Positions 1-5,694 of a stretch of DNA of 6,316 nucleotides are shown one piece after another. Below the pieces are notes generated by a model, which saw nothing but the letters and a program-made list of their open reading frames with translations, ran no database searches and was not told the origin of the DNA. Numbering within the stretch: the first letter of the stretch is position 1; each line of letters starts with the position of its first letter. Position numbers and translations under genes: made by a program. The stretch is from Pseudomonadales bacterium (GTDB lineage: Bacteria > Pseudomonadota > Gammaproteobacteria > Pseudomonadales > Azotimanducaceae): the NCBI GenBank assembly GCA_022448765.1, contig JAKUTI010000161.1, positions 1-6,316 of the forward strand, written 5' to 3'.

Positions 1-690
1 CCCGATCGATTTTCCCGCTGCCAATAAAAACGTGTTGGCAATCCCCCCTCCTAAAACGATCGTATCCGCGATATCAGCGAGACTGCGCAACGTATTCAAT
101 TTTGTCGACACTTTCGAACCACCGACAATAGCGACCAAAGGTCGTTGTGGATTTTCTAGCGCACGTGAAAGCGCATCGATCTCGGACGATAAGAGAGGTC
201 CCGCACACGCCTCTTTAGAAAATTCGGCCACCGCGTGAGTCGAAGCTTGAGCTCGGTGCGCGGTCGCGAAAGCGTCCATAACAAAGATGTCGCACAGGCG
301 CGCGTATGCCTCCCCTAGTTCAGCGTCGTTTGCGGCTTCACCCTTTTCAAATCGAACATTTTCGATCATAGCGACCTTGCCGGGTTCCGTATCGAGATGC
401 GTTCGCCAATCCGAAATCAGGTCTACCTCCATACCCAACATAGCGCTCAATTCAGCCGCGACTGGCCGCAAACTCAACTTGGGATCGAAAGATTCCCTCT
501 CGGGCCGACCCAGGTGTGACATGATAACGACCGCCGCCCGTTCCCGAATACAATGCTGAATCGTTGGTAACGCAGCTCGGATACGCGCGTTACTGGTCAC
601 GGATCCATCTTTAATCGGCACATTAAAGTCTTCTCGAATCAGGACTCGTTTATCAGCAAGGGACAAATCGCCAAGGCGTTTATATCTCAC
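1..690 (-). CDS. pgk: Phosphoglycerate kinase, N-terminal 230 residues (3' end off the window)
   Basis: Cytosolic enzyme of glycolysis, gluconeogenesis and the Calvin cycle that interconverts 1,3-bisphosphoglycerate + ADP and 3-phosphoglycerate + ATP. The visible 230 codons cover the whole N-terminal domain and the start of the nucleotide-binding domain; the family is usually near 390 residues, so about 160 are missing beyond position 1. Family motifs in order: DFNVP (21-25, substrate-binding Asp and Asn), SHLGRP (58-63), ENVRF (110-114), DAFATAHRAQAST (139-151), GGSKVSTK (190-197) and GGGIANTF (214-221). The start is GTG at 690-688. An in-frame stop lies two codons upstream and the next in-frame ATG falls inside SHLGRP, so GTG is the only sensible start. 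Its G is also the last base of the tkt TAG stop, so translation is probably coupled to tkt; a weak purine stretch (GAGAGA) lies 10 bases upstream. No frameshift or motif loss is seen. Confidence 0.97.
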   Translation of the reverse strand, partial: MRYKRLGDLSLADKRVLIREDFNVPIKDGSVTSNARIRAALPTIQHCIRERAAVVIMSHLGRPERESFDPKLSLRPVAAELSAMLGMEVDLISDWRTHLDTEPGKVAMIENVRFEKGEAANDAELGEAYARLCDIFVMDAFATAHRAQASTHAVAEFSKEACAGPLLSSEIDALSRALENPQRPLVAIVGGSKVSTKLNTLRSLADIADTIVLGGGIANTFLLAAGKSIG

Positions 691-2678
691 TAGCTAATCG
701 TCTCTCGTGCCGCCTCCACAACCGCGCCGGCGGTAATGCCGAGAGAGTCCATTGCAACGTTGCCAGGCGCTGAAACTCCGAAGCGGTCCACACCCACGAC
801 CCGACCATCGAAACCGACGAACCGATACCAGTAGCCGGGATGGGCGGCTTCGATCGCCACGCGTGCCCTGTGCTCCGGCGGTAGAACTTGAGCTTGATAG
901 GTAGCAGACTGCTCCAAAAAGTGATCGACACTCGGCATAGAAACAACTCGACAACCGAGACCACCTCCTTCAAGCACGCCGGCCGCTTCCACCGCAATGC
1001 CGACCTCGGAGCCCGTCGCGATGAGAATTACATCCAGAGACTTTGACTCATGGTGCAATATGTAACCCCCACAACCAATGGCGTTGACTGTCGCGTCGTC
1101 GCGAACTTGAGCGCTGGTTTTTTGTCGAGTTAAAACCAATGCGGTGGGTCCATCCGTCTTCGCGAAAGCCTGCTTCCAAGCGACGCACGTCTCCACGGTG
1201 TCACACGGCCGCCAGACCGACAAATTGGGCGTCATACGCAAATTACTCAGTTGCTCAACCGGCTGGTGAGTGGGCCCGTCTTCTCCCAGACCAATGGAAT
1301 CATGGGTATAGACAAATATATTGCGCAATCGCATCAACGATGCGAGTCGCACCGCATTTCGTGCATATTCCATAAACACCAAAAACGTCCCTGTAAACGG
1401 GATAAACCCACCGTGCAGGGCGATTCCATTGGCTATTGCCGACATTCCAAATTCTCGCACCCCATAGTTGAGATACCGCCCACCGTCCGCAAGCCAACCA
1501 GCACCCTCCCACTGGGTATTGTTCGATCCCGTTAAATCCGCAGAACCCCCCACCAGTTCGGGGAGTTCTGGGCCAATCGCATCAAGACACATTTTCGACG
1601 CTTTCCGAGTTTCGAGCGCTTTTGCGTCGTCCTGATTCGCCCGAGCAAGCTCGTCGAAAATAATAGACCAGCCATCCGGGAGGCGTCCCTCCATTCGACG
1701 ACTCAATTCGTCAGCTAAAAGCGGATACTCTTTTTGGTATCCAGTAAAAAGAGCATTCCATGTCTCTTCAAATGAATTGCCGGTATCCCGCATATCCCAA
1801 TCGCGGTATAGATGATCCGGTATTTCAAACGGTTCATGGCCCCACTGGAGCTGGCGACGTGCAGCACTCACCTCATCCCCACCAAGTGGCGAACCGTGCG
1901 CTGCCGCAGAACCACTTTTTTCGGGTGCACCAAAGCCGATCGTCGTGCGACAACAAATCAGGGTCGGACTACTACCCGAGACCGTTGCCGACTTGCACGC
2001 ATCAATCACGGCCTCGGCGTTATGTCCATCGACATTACGAATAACGCGCCAACCATATGCTTCAAAGCGCGCCGGCACATCCTCGGTAAACCAACCCGCC
2101 GTATCGCCATCGATCGAAATACCGTTATCGTCATATATCGCGACGAGCTTCCCCAACTCCATAGTCCCGGCTAACGATGCTGCCTCATGGGAAATGCCTT
2201 CCATGAGACAACCGTCGCCTACAATTACCCAAGTACGATGATCCACCACGTCAAAACCATCACGATTGTATTGTCGCGCGAGCATGCTTTCAGCTAGCGC
2301 CATGCCTACCGCATTTGCGAATCCCTGACCCAAAGGCCCTGTCGTGGTTTCTACCCCTGGACATTCCCCTCGTTCGGGATGCCCCGCGGTTATTGACCCA
2401 AGCTGTCTAAACGCCTTGATATCGTCCATCGACACGTTGTAACCGGTTAAATGCAAAACCGCGTAAAGCAACATGGATCCGTGACCATTGGACAGAACAA
2501 AACGGTCTCGATTCCACCAATTGGGATTAGCGGGGTTGTATCGAAGAACATCACGCCATAGGACTTCTGCGACGTCGGCCAATCCCATGGGCGCTCCCGG
2601 ATGACCAGAATTCGCTTTTTCAACCGCATCCATGGCGAGTGCCCGTATCGCATTCGCTCGTTCAAAACGGGAAGACAT
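690..2678 (-). CDS. tkt: Transketolase
   Basis: Thiamine-diphosphate enzyme that moves two-carbon ketol units between sugar phosphates in the non-oxidative pentose phosphate pathway, and in the Calvin cycle where present. At 662 residues it is full length (E. coli TktA is 663). Visible motifs: SGHPGAPMG with His26, SNGHGS with His66, GHPE with His100, the cofactor motif GDGCLMEG (154-161) closing at Asn185 in YDDNGISIDG, His261 in AAAHGSPLG, catalytic Glu409 in GVREFGMS, and His471 in EDGPTHQPVEQ. The C-terminal domain (about 540-662) ends in the usual small alpha/beta fold. ATG at 2678-2676 matches family N-termini; only a weak AGTGA stands 7 bases upstream. It is the first gene of a tkt-pgk pair, overlaps pgk by one base, and is transcribed away from metK. 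Its promoter should lie in 2679-2828. The paralogue (tktA or tktB) cannot be decided. Several long frames on the opposite strand are shadows. Confidence 0.98.
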   Translation of the reverse strand: MSSRFERANAIRALAMDAVEKANSGHPGAPMGLADVAEVLWRDVLRYNPANPNWWNRDRFVLSNGHGSMLLYAVLHLTGYNVSMDDIKAFRQLGSITAGHPERGECPGVETTTGPLGQGFANAVGMALAESMLARQYNRDGFDVVDHRTWVIVGDGCLMEGISHEAASLAGTMELGKLVAIYDDNGISIDGDTAGWFTEDVPARFEAYGWRVIRNVDGHNAEAVIDACKSATVSGSSPTLICCRTTIGFGAPEKSGSAAAHGSPLGGDEVSAARRQLQWGHEPFEIPDHLYRDWDMRDTGNSFEETWNALFTGYQKEYPLLADELSRRMEGRLPDGWSIIFDELARANQDDAKALETRKASKMCLDAIGPELPELVGGSADLTGSNNTQWEGAGWLADGGRYLNYGVREFGMSAIANGIALHGGFIPFTGTFLVFMEYARNAVRLASLMRLRNIFVYTHDSIGLGEDGPTHQPVEQLSNLRMTPNLSVWRPCDTVETCVAWKQAFAKTDGPTALVLTRQKTSAQVRDDATVNAIGCGGYILHHESKSLDVILIATGSEVGIAVEAAGVLEGGGLGCRVVSMPSVDHFLEQSATYQAQVLPPEHRARVAIEAAHPGYWYRFVGFDGRVVGVDRFGVSAPGNVAMDSLGITAGAVVEAARETIS

Positions 2679-2754
2679 ATTTTGGTCACTGCAGGATAGG
2701 CATCGCTATTGTCGGTCGAATACTGCGGGGCGTCTAGAGTTGAAGTGAACGCAT

Positions 2755-2765
2755 ATCAATTTGAT
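2755..2765. promoter_or_regulatory. 11-base dyad, possible operator between tkt and metK
   Basis: ATCAA-T-TTGAT is a perfect inverted repeat with a single central base, lying in the divergent intergenic region. The preceding T makes a TATCAAT heptamer (2754-2760) that recurs exactly at 2782-2788, 28 bases on. Short dyads of this kind suit a dimeric repressor. ArsR-family regulators of the SAM cycle (SahR) are one candidate because they control metK-type genes in Proteobacteria, but I cannot verify their consensus here. An 11-base dyad in AT-rich DNA can also arise by chance. Confidence 0.35.
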
Positions 2766-2787
2766 CCAGATCGCAAGCGGCTATCAA
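2759..2787 (-). promoter_or_regulatory. Candidate sigma-70 promoter for tkt-pgk
   Basis: Read on the minus strand, TTGATA (2787-2782, 5 of 6 to TTGACA) is followed after 17 bases by TCAAAT (2764-2759, 4 of 6 to TATAAT). The start point would fall near 2752, giving a leader of about 75 bases before the tkt ATG. The -35 lies in the loop of the 2775-2794 stem-loop and the -10 overlaps the 2755-2765 dyad, so a protein bound there would block this promoter. Called by eye from consensus match only; it could be chance. Confidence 0.35.
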
Positions 2788-2794
2788 TCCGCTT
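2775..2794. repeat. Perfect 6-bp stem-loop upstream of metK
   Basis: AAGCGG (2775-2780) and CCGCTT (2789-2794) are exact reverse complements around an 8-base loop, CTATCAAT, which contains the second TATCAAT heptamer. It lies 24 bases before the metK Shine-Dalgarno. No T-run follows, so it is not an intrinsic terminator. It may be an operator with two half sites, part of an RNA leader if transcription starts upstream of it, or chance. It does not match the SAM riboswitch layouts I know. Confidence 0.4.
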
Positions 2795-2797
2795 ACG

Positions 2798-2803
2798 TAC
2801 AAT
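2798..2803 (+). promoter_or_regulatory. Candidate -10 element for metK
   Basis: TACAAT matches TATAAT at 5 of 6 positions and would start transcription about 2810, leaving a short leader of roughly 19 bases to the metK ATG. No good -35 is visible at 16-18 bases upstream; that position is occupied by the left arm of the stem-loop, which would fit an activator-dependent or otherwise regulated promoter. If this is the true -10, the stem-loop is not transcribed into the metK leader. A weak call by eye. Confidence 0.3.
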
Positions 2804-2818
2804 GATCATGAAAAAACT

Positions 2819-2823
2819 AGGAG
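2819..2823 (+). promoter_or_regulatory. Shine-Dalgarno of metK (decides the start)
   Basis: AGGAG stands 5 bases before the ATG at 2829. It is the only strong ribosome binding site in the window and picks ATG 2829 over the in-frame upstream ATGs at 2802 and 2808 and the upstream TTG at 2709. Confidence 0.8.
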
Positions 2824-2828
2824 TGGGC

Positions 2829-3977
2829 ATGACAGATTTAAGCGTTTTTACCTCCGAATCAGTTTCCGAGGGCCACCCGGACAAGATGGCCGATCAAATA
2901 TCGGACGCGGTCGTGGACGCGATGCTCGAACAGGACGCCGAGTCGCGTGTCGCATGCGAAACCTTGATCAAAACCGGCATAGTCGTGGTGGCCGGCGAAA
3001 CCCGTTCAGCGGCAAACATTGACGTCGAGAAAATAGTTCGCAAGGTCATTACTGAGATTGGCTACGATGATCTCTCAACGGGCTTCGACCTCGAGTCGTG
3101 CGCAGTCATGAACGCACTCGGGATGCAATCAACTGATATCGCGATGGGCGTCGACGAAAGTGACGATCATGAGCAGGGCGCTGGTGATCAGGGTTTGATG
3201 TTCGGTTATGCGTCGAACGAGACAGACGTACTTATGCCAGCTCCAATCACATATGCACACCGACTGGTCGAAAAACAGGCTGAAGTGCGTCGCAATTCCC
3301 TCAACTTTCTCCGCCCAGATGCCAAAAGTCAGCTCACGTTCCGCTACGAAAACAGCGTCCCCGTCGCAATCGAAGCCGTCGTGCTATCCACACAACATAG
3401 TCCAGACGTCAATCAAAACGACCTTCACGAAGCAGTGATGGAAGAGATCATAAAACCCACACTGCCCGGCAACTGGATGACTCCCAATACTCAGGTTTAC
3501 ATCAATCCAACTGGCCAATTTGTGATAGGGGGACCCCGCGGTGATTGTGGTTTAACCGGTCGCAAAATTATCGTTGATACCTATGGCGGCATGGCTCGTC
3601 ATGGTGGAGGAGCCTTCTCTGGTAAGGATCCTTCCAAGGTTGACCGTTCGGCGGCTTATGCGAGTCGCTACGTCGCAAAAAACGTCGTCGCTGCCAAACT
3701 CGCAGCACGCTGCGAAATTCAACTCAGTTACGCCATTGGCATTGCAGAGCCGACTTCAATTAGCGTGGAAACATTTGGTACCGGGGTTGTATCCGATGAC
3801 CGGATCGAACAGTTAATTCGCGAGCACTTTGACCTTCGTCCAAGCGGGCTCATCGCAATGCTCGATCTCAAGCGTCCGATCTACCAAGCCACGGCAGCCT
3901 ACGGACATTTTGGGCGTACCGAAGACCAATTTACGTGGGAAAGAACAGACCGCGCTGAAATGTTGGCCAACGCATAA
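2829..3977 (+). CDS. metK: S-adenosylmethionine synthetase
   Basis: Cytosolic, normally tetrameric enzyme that makes S-adenosylmethionine from methionine and ATP, releasing phosphate and pyrophosphate; needs Mg2+ and K+. The protein is 382 residues (E. coli MetK 384). Motifs: SVSEGHPDK (11-19) with catalytic His16 and metal-binding Asp18, the signature GAGDQG (117-122), GLTGRKIIVDTYGG (241-254), and the phosphate-binding loop GGGAFSGKDPSK (259-270); the C-terminus keeps AAYGHFGR (356-363). The start at 2829 is chosen because AGGAG precedes it and the next residues align with family N-termini. The frame is open back to 2709, but that part looks unlike MetK. It heads the metK-metF-rsmE run, with 8 bases to metF, and diverges from tkt. 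Control is probably through the shared intergenic region. ahcY, a frequent neighbour of metK and metF in Proteobacteria, is not next to it. Confidence 0.98.
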   Translation: MTDLSVFTSESVSEGHPDKMADQISDAVVDAMLEQDAESRVACETLIKTGIVVVAGETRSAANIDVEKIVRKVITEIGYDDLSTGFDLESCAVMNALGMQSTDIAMGVDESDDHEQGAGDQGLMFGYASNETDVLMPAPITYAHRLVEKQAEVRRNSLNFLRPDAKSQLTFRYENSVPVAIEAVVLSTQHSPDVNQNDLHEAVMEEIIKPTLPGNWMTPNTQVYINPTGQFVIGGPRGDCGLTGRKIIVDTYGGMARHGGGAFSGKDPSKVDRSAAYASRYVAKNVVAAKLAARCEIQLSYAIGIAEPTSISVETFGTGVVSDDRIEQLIREHFDLRPSGLIAMLDLKRPIYQATAAYGHFGRTEDQFTWERTDRAEMLANA

Positions 3978-3985
3978 TTCACCCC

Positions 3986-4819
3986 GTGTCTCAGCCACAG
4001 ATCAGTTACGAGTTTTTCCCACCGCACACGTCAGCCGGTAAGGCCAAACTAATTGAAACCGCGACGGCACTTGAGGTAACTAATCCAGCCTATTTTTCCG
4101 TGACCTATGGAGCAGGAGGCAGCACTCGAACACGCACTTTCGAAACCGTGGCGGGGCTCACGGAGAATGGGATCACAACTGCACCGCATCTGTCCTGGGG
4201 TGACGACTCGGAAGGTAGCATCCTATCTTTGATAGAAAAGTATCGACAGCTCGGAATTACCCGCATCGTCGCACTGCGAGGAGATCCACCTTCCGGTATC
4301 GGTTCAGTCGTCCAAATTCGTCGCGCGCAGTCCCTCGTTAATCTAATACGTAAGCACTTCGGCGATACCTTTGTCATCCACGTAGCCGCGTATCCGGAAA
4401 CACACCCCGATGCCTTGTCACCGGAGGACGACATCCGCTTTTTACGCGAGAAAATTGAATCCGGCGCTGACACGTGCATCACACAGTATTTTTTTAATGC
4501 CGACAGTTACTTTTACTTCATCGACCGCTGCCGCTCGCACGGGATCGAAACGCCCATCGTTCCCGGCATCATGCCGATTACTAATTACGAAGGTCTGGTG
4601 AAGTTTTCAGATGGATGTGGAGCAGACCTTCCGCGCTGGATTCGTACCCGTCTTGCGCATCTGGCTAACCGGCCGGGAGAATTACTCGATTTCGGTATCG
4701 AAGTAGTCACCAACTTGTGCGAACGCCTTCTTTCTGGCGGCGCTCCTGGTATCCACTTCTACACACTCAATAAACCACATGCCAGTCTCCGGATAGCGCA
4801 GAATTTGGGCTTAGGTTGA
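3986..4819 (+). CDS. metF: 5,10-methylenetetrahydrofolate reductase
   Basis: FAD enzyme that reduces 5,10-methylene-THF to 5-methyl-THF, the methyl donor for methionine synthase, and so feeds MetK upstream. The 277 residues form one TIM-barrel catalytic domain, slightly short of E. coli MetF (296), with no regulatory domain. Motifs: SYEFFPP (7-13) with catalytic Glu9, VTYGAGGS (39-46), ALRGDPP (96-102) with the flavin-contacting Asp100, AAYPETHP (134-141), ITQYFF (165-170) with the substrate-binding Gln, PGIMPI (193-198) and the C-terminal HFYTLN (257-262). The start is GTG at 3986, 8 bases after the metK stop and with no Shine-Dalgarno; no other start fits the family N-terminus, so translation probably relies on coupling to metK. 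The TGA stop lies inside the TTGA that begins rsmE. A 7-T run near 4489-4495 is coding (Tyr-Phe-Phe) and leaves the frame intact. Confidence 0.97.
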   Translation: MSQPQISYEFFPPHTSAGKAKLIETATALEVTNPAYFSVTYGAGGSTRTRTFETVAGLTENGITTAPHLSWGDDSEGSILSLIEKYRQLGITRIVALRGDPPSGIGSVVQIRRAQSLVNLIRKHFGDTFVIHVAAYPETHPDALSPEDDIRFLREKIESGADTCITQYFFNADSYFYFIDRCRSHGIETPIVPGIMPITNYEGLVKFSDGCGADLPRWIRTRLAHLANRPGELLDFGIEVVTNLCERLLSGGAPGIHFYTLNKPHASLRIAQNLGLG

Positions 4820-5532
4820 AGCGTCTCTACATTGATCCAAAAGAAATACCGCTGAGCCCTGGCGCTCGCCTCTCACTGAACCCGTATAGTTCAAGCTACT
4901 TGGTGCGCGTTTTGCGCCTGCAGGCCGGAAATTCATTACTTTGTTTCGACGGGTTGGGACAAGAATACCGGGCGCAGTTGGCGATCGCGGATTCGCGATC
5001 CACCGAGCTTCTATTGGGTCCTTTATCCCGTTCTCTCCCCACTCCAGCACCCCGCCTTGTTCTGTTAATCGCGCTCATCAAACACCGTATCGAAGCGGCA
5101 GTTCAACAGGCTACGGAACTCGGTGCGACCCATATCACTGTGGTTAACGCGGATCGGTCCCAAGCACGGCTACCTAGGCCCGAGCGCCTCGAAAACGTTA
5201 TACGTCACGCGGCTGAACAATGCGGAAGAGTCTGGCTGCCCGAGCTGCATATTGGCGGAGATCTTGAGTCCGCAACCAACCAATGCGAATGTGATCGAAA
5301 GCTTATCGCCATACCGAAAACCGACGTAACCGAATTATCAAACGATCTAAAGAATACTTGCGTCGCCATTGGGCCCGAAGGTGACTGGTCTCCCAATGAA
5401 CTTCAACTAGCTCGTGATGCTGGTTTCAAAGAAGTGGGGCTCGGCCCGATCATCCTGCGAAGTTCCACTGCCGCCGCTGCCGCGTTGTCGTCCATAAGAC
5501 AGAAATGGCGTTGGGAGGTTCCGCAAGTATGA
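4816..5532 (+). CDS. rsmE: 16S rRNA m3U1498 methyltransferase, divergent
   Basis: SAM-dependent methyltransferase of the SPOUT (trefoil-knot) class that methylates N3 of U1498 in 16S rRNA. At 238 residues it has family length (E. coli 243). An N-terminal PUA-like RNA-binding part (about 1-70) contains RVLRLQAGN (31-39) and FDGLGQEY (44-51). The catalytic part has ATELGATHI (99-107), AAEQCGR (132-138), GPEGDWSPNE (186-195) and the knot segment LGPIILRSSTA (209-219). Several residues differ from what I recall as usual: the knot normally reads close to LGPRILRTETA, so the first Arg and the Glu are replaced here; QKATELG is QQATELG; the His before RVLR is absent. GPEG and the overall order still identify the family. 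The start is TTG at 4816, overlapping the metF stop by four bases (TTGA), with only a weak GGG upstream. It may be a slowly diverging active enzyme or one with weakened activity. Confidence 0.9.
   Translation: MKRLYIDPKEIPLSPGARLSLNPYSSSYLVRVLRLQAGNSLLCFDGLGQEYRAQLAIADSRSTELLLGPLSRSLPTPAPRLVLLIALIKHRIEAAVQQATELGATHITVVNADRSQARLPRPERLENVIRHAAEQCGRVWLPELHIGGDLESATNQCECDRKLIAIPKTDVTELSNDLKNTCVAIGPEGDWSPNELQLARDAGFKEVGLGPIILRSSTAAAAALSSIRQKWRWEVPQV
4983..5000. repeat. Perfect 7-bp inverted repeat inside rsmE
   Basis: GATCGCG (4983-4989) and CGCGATC (4994-5000) are exact reverse complements around a 4-base loop, GATT. It lies in codons for residues about 57-62 of RsmE. The stem is G+C rich with a tight loop and should fold in the mRNA. 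No T-run follows it. Chance is possible in a coding region; a transcription or translation pause is the functional alternative. Confidence 0.5.
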
Positions 5533-5694
5533 GTCCCACCTCTCGGTCAGAACGGCGATGTTCTCTGCACTTTCTTGCGCCGTAACAACACTGGGATAGC
5601 TGCGTGTACGCGACGAACCAGCGGTCGAGACGTTTTCTATTGCTGCTGAGAAGCGTTCTGCGTAATTTAGCCCTACAAAAAAAGATTCGTTGAC
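5533..5694. other. 162-base gap between rsmE and gshB, no supported gene
   Basis: The largest gap in the plus-strand run. On the plus strand an 18-codon frame starts at ATG 5529, overlapping the rsmE stop (ATGA), and ends with TAA at 5583-5585; it has no recognisable product. On the minus strand a 98-codon frame from GTG 5703 to 5407 crosses the gap but then runs 126 bases antisense into rsmE. No hairpin followed by T-run is visible on the plus strand, so gshB could be reached by read-through from rsmE or have its own promoter. A 7-A run stands at 5677-5683, just before gshB. Confidence 0.6.
5640..5668 (+). promoter_or_regulatory. Weak candidate promoter for gshB
   Basis: TTGCTG (5640-5645) and TAATTT (5663-5668) are spaced by 17 bases, each matching the sigma-70 consensus at only 3 of 6 positions. 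The start point would be near 5675, about 20 bases before the gshB ATG. Proposed only because the gap to rsmE is much larger than the other spacings in this block. Confidence 0.15.

Noticed and set aside
1812..2174. 120-codon plus-strand frame within tkt
   Set aside because: It lies wholly antisense to intact, motif-rich transketolase and has an arginine/threonine-rich shadow composition.
2730..2740. Possible MetJ box around GCGTCTAGA
   Set aside because: MetJ sites are tandem copies close to AGACGTCT. Only a partial single match is present.
2709..2828. N-terminal extension of metK from a TTG at 2709
   Set aside because: The extra 40 residues do not resemble MetK N-termini, while ATG 2829 has AGGAG at proper spacing and begins at the expected family position.
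2754..2828. Known SAM riboswitch classes upstream of metK
   Set aside because: One short stem is visible, but not the pseudoknot and conserved strings expected for SAM-II, SAM/SAH or SMK-box RNAs.
4105..4482. 125-codon minus-strand frame within metF
   Set aside because: Antisense shadow of an intact metF, with no recognisable domain.
4980..4988. GCGATCGC (HIP1-like) octamer
   Set aside because: A single copy here; cyanobacterial HIP1 is highly repeated, and the genes are gammaproteobacterial in type.
5529..5585. 18-codon ORF starting in the rsmE stop (ATGA)
   Set aside because: Too short to judge, no Shine-Dalgarno and no recognisable leader-peptide pattern such as a run of one amino acid codon.
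5677..5683. Minus-strand T-run as an intrinsic terminator
   Set aside because: No stable hairpin precedes the run on that strand and no supported minus-strand gene ends there.
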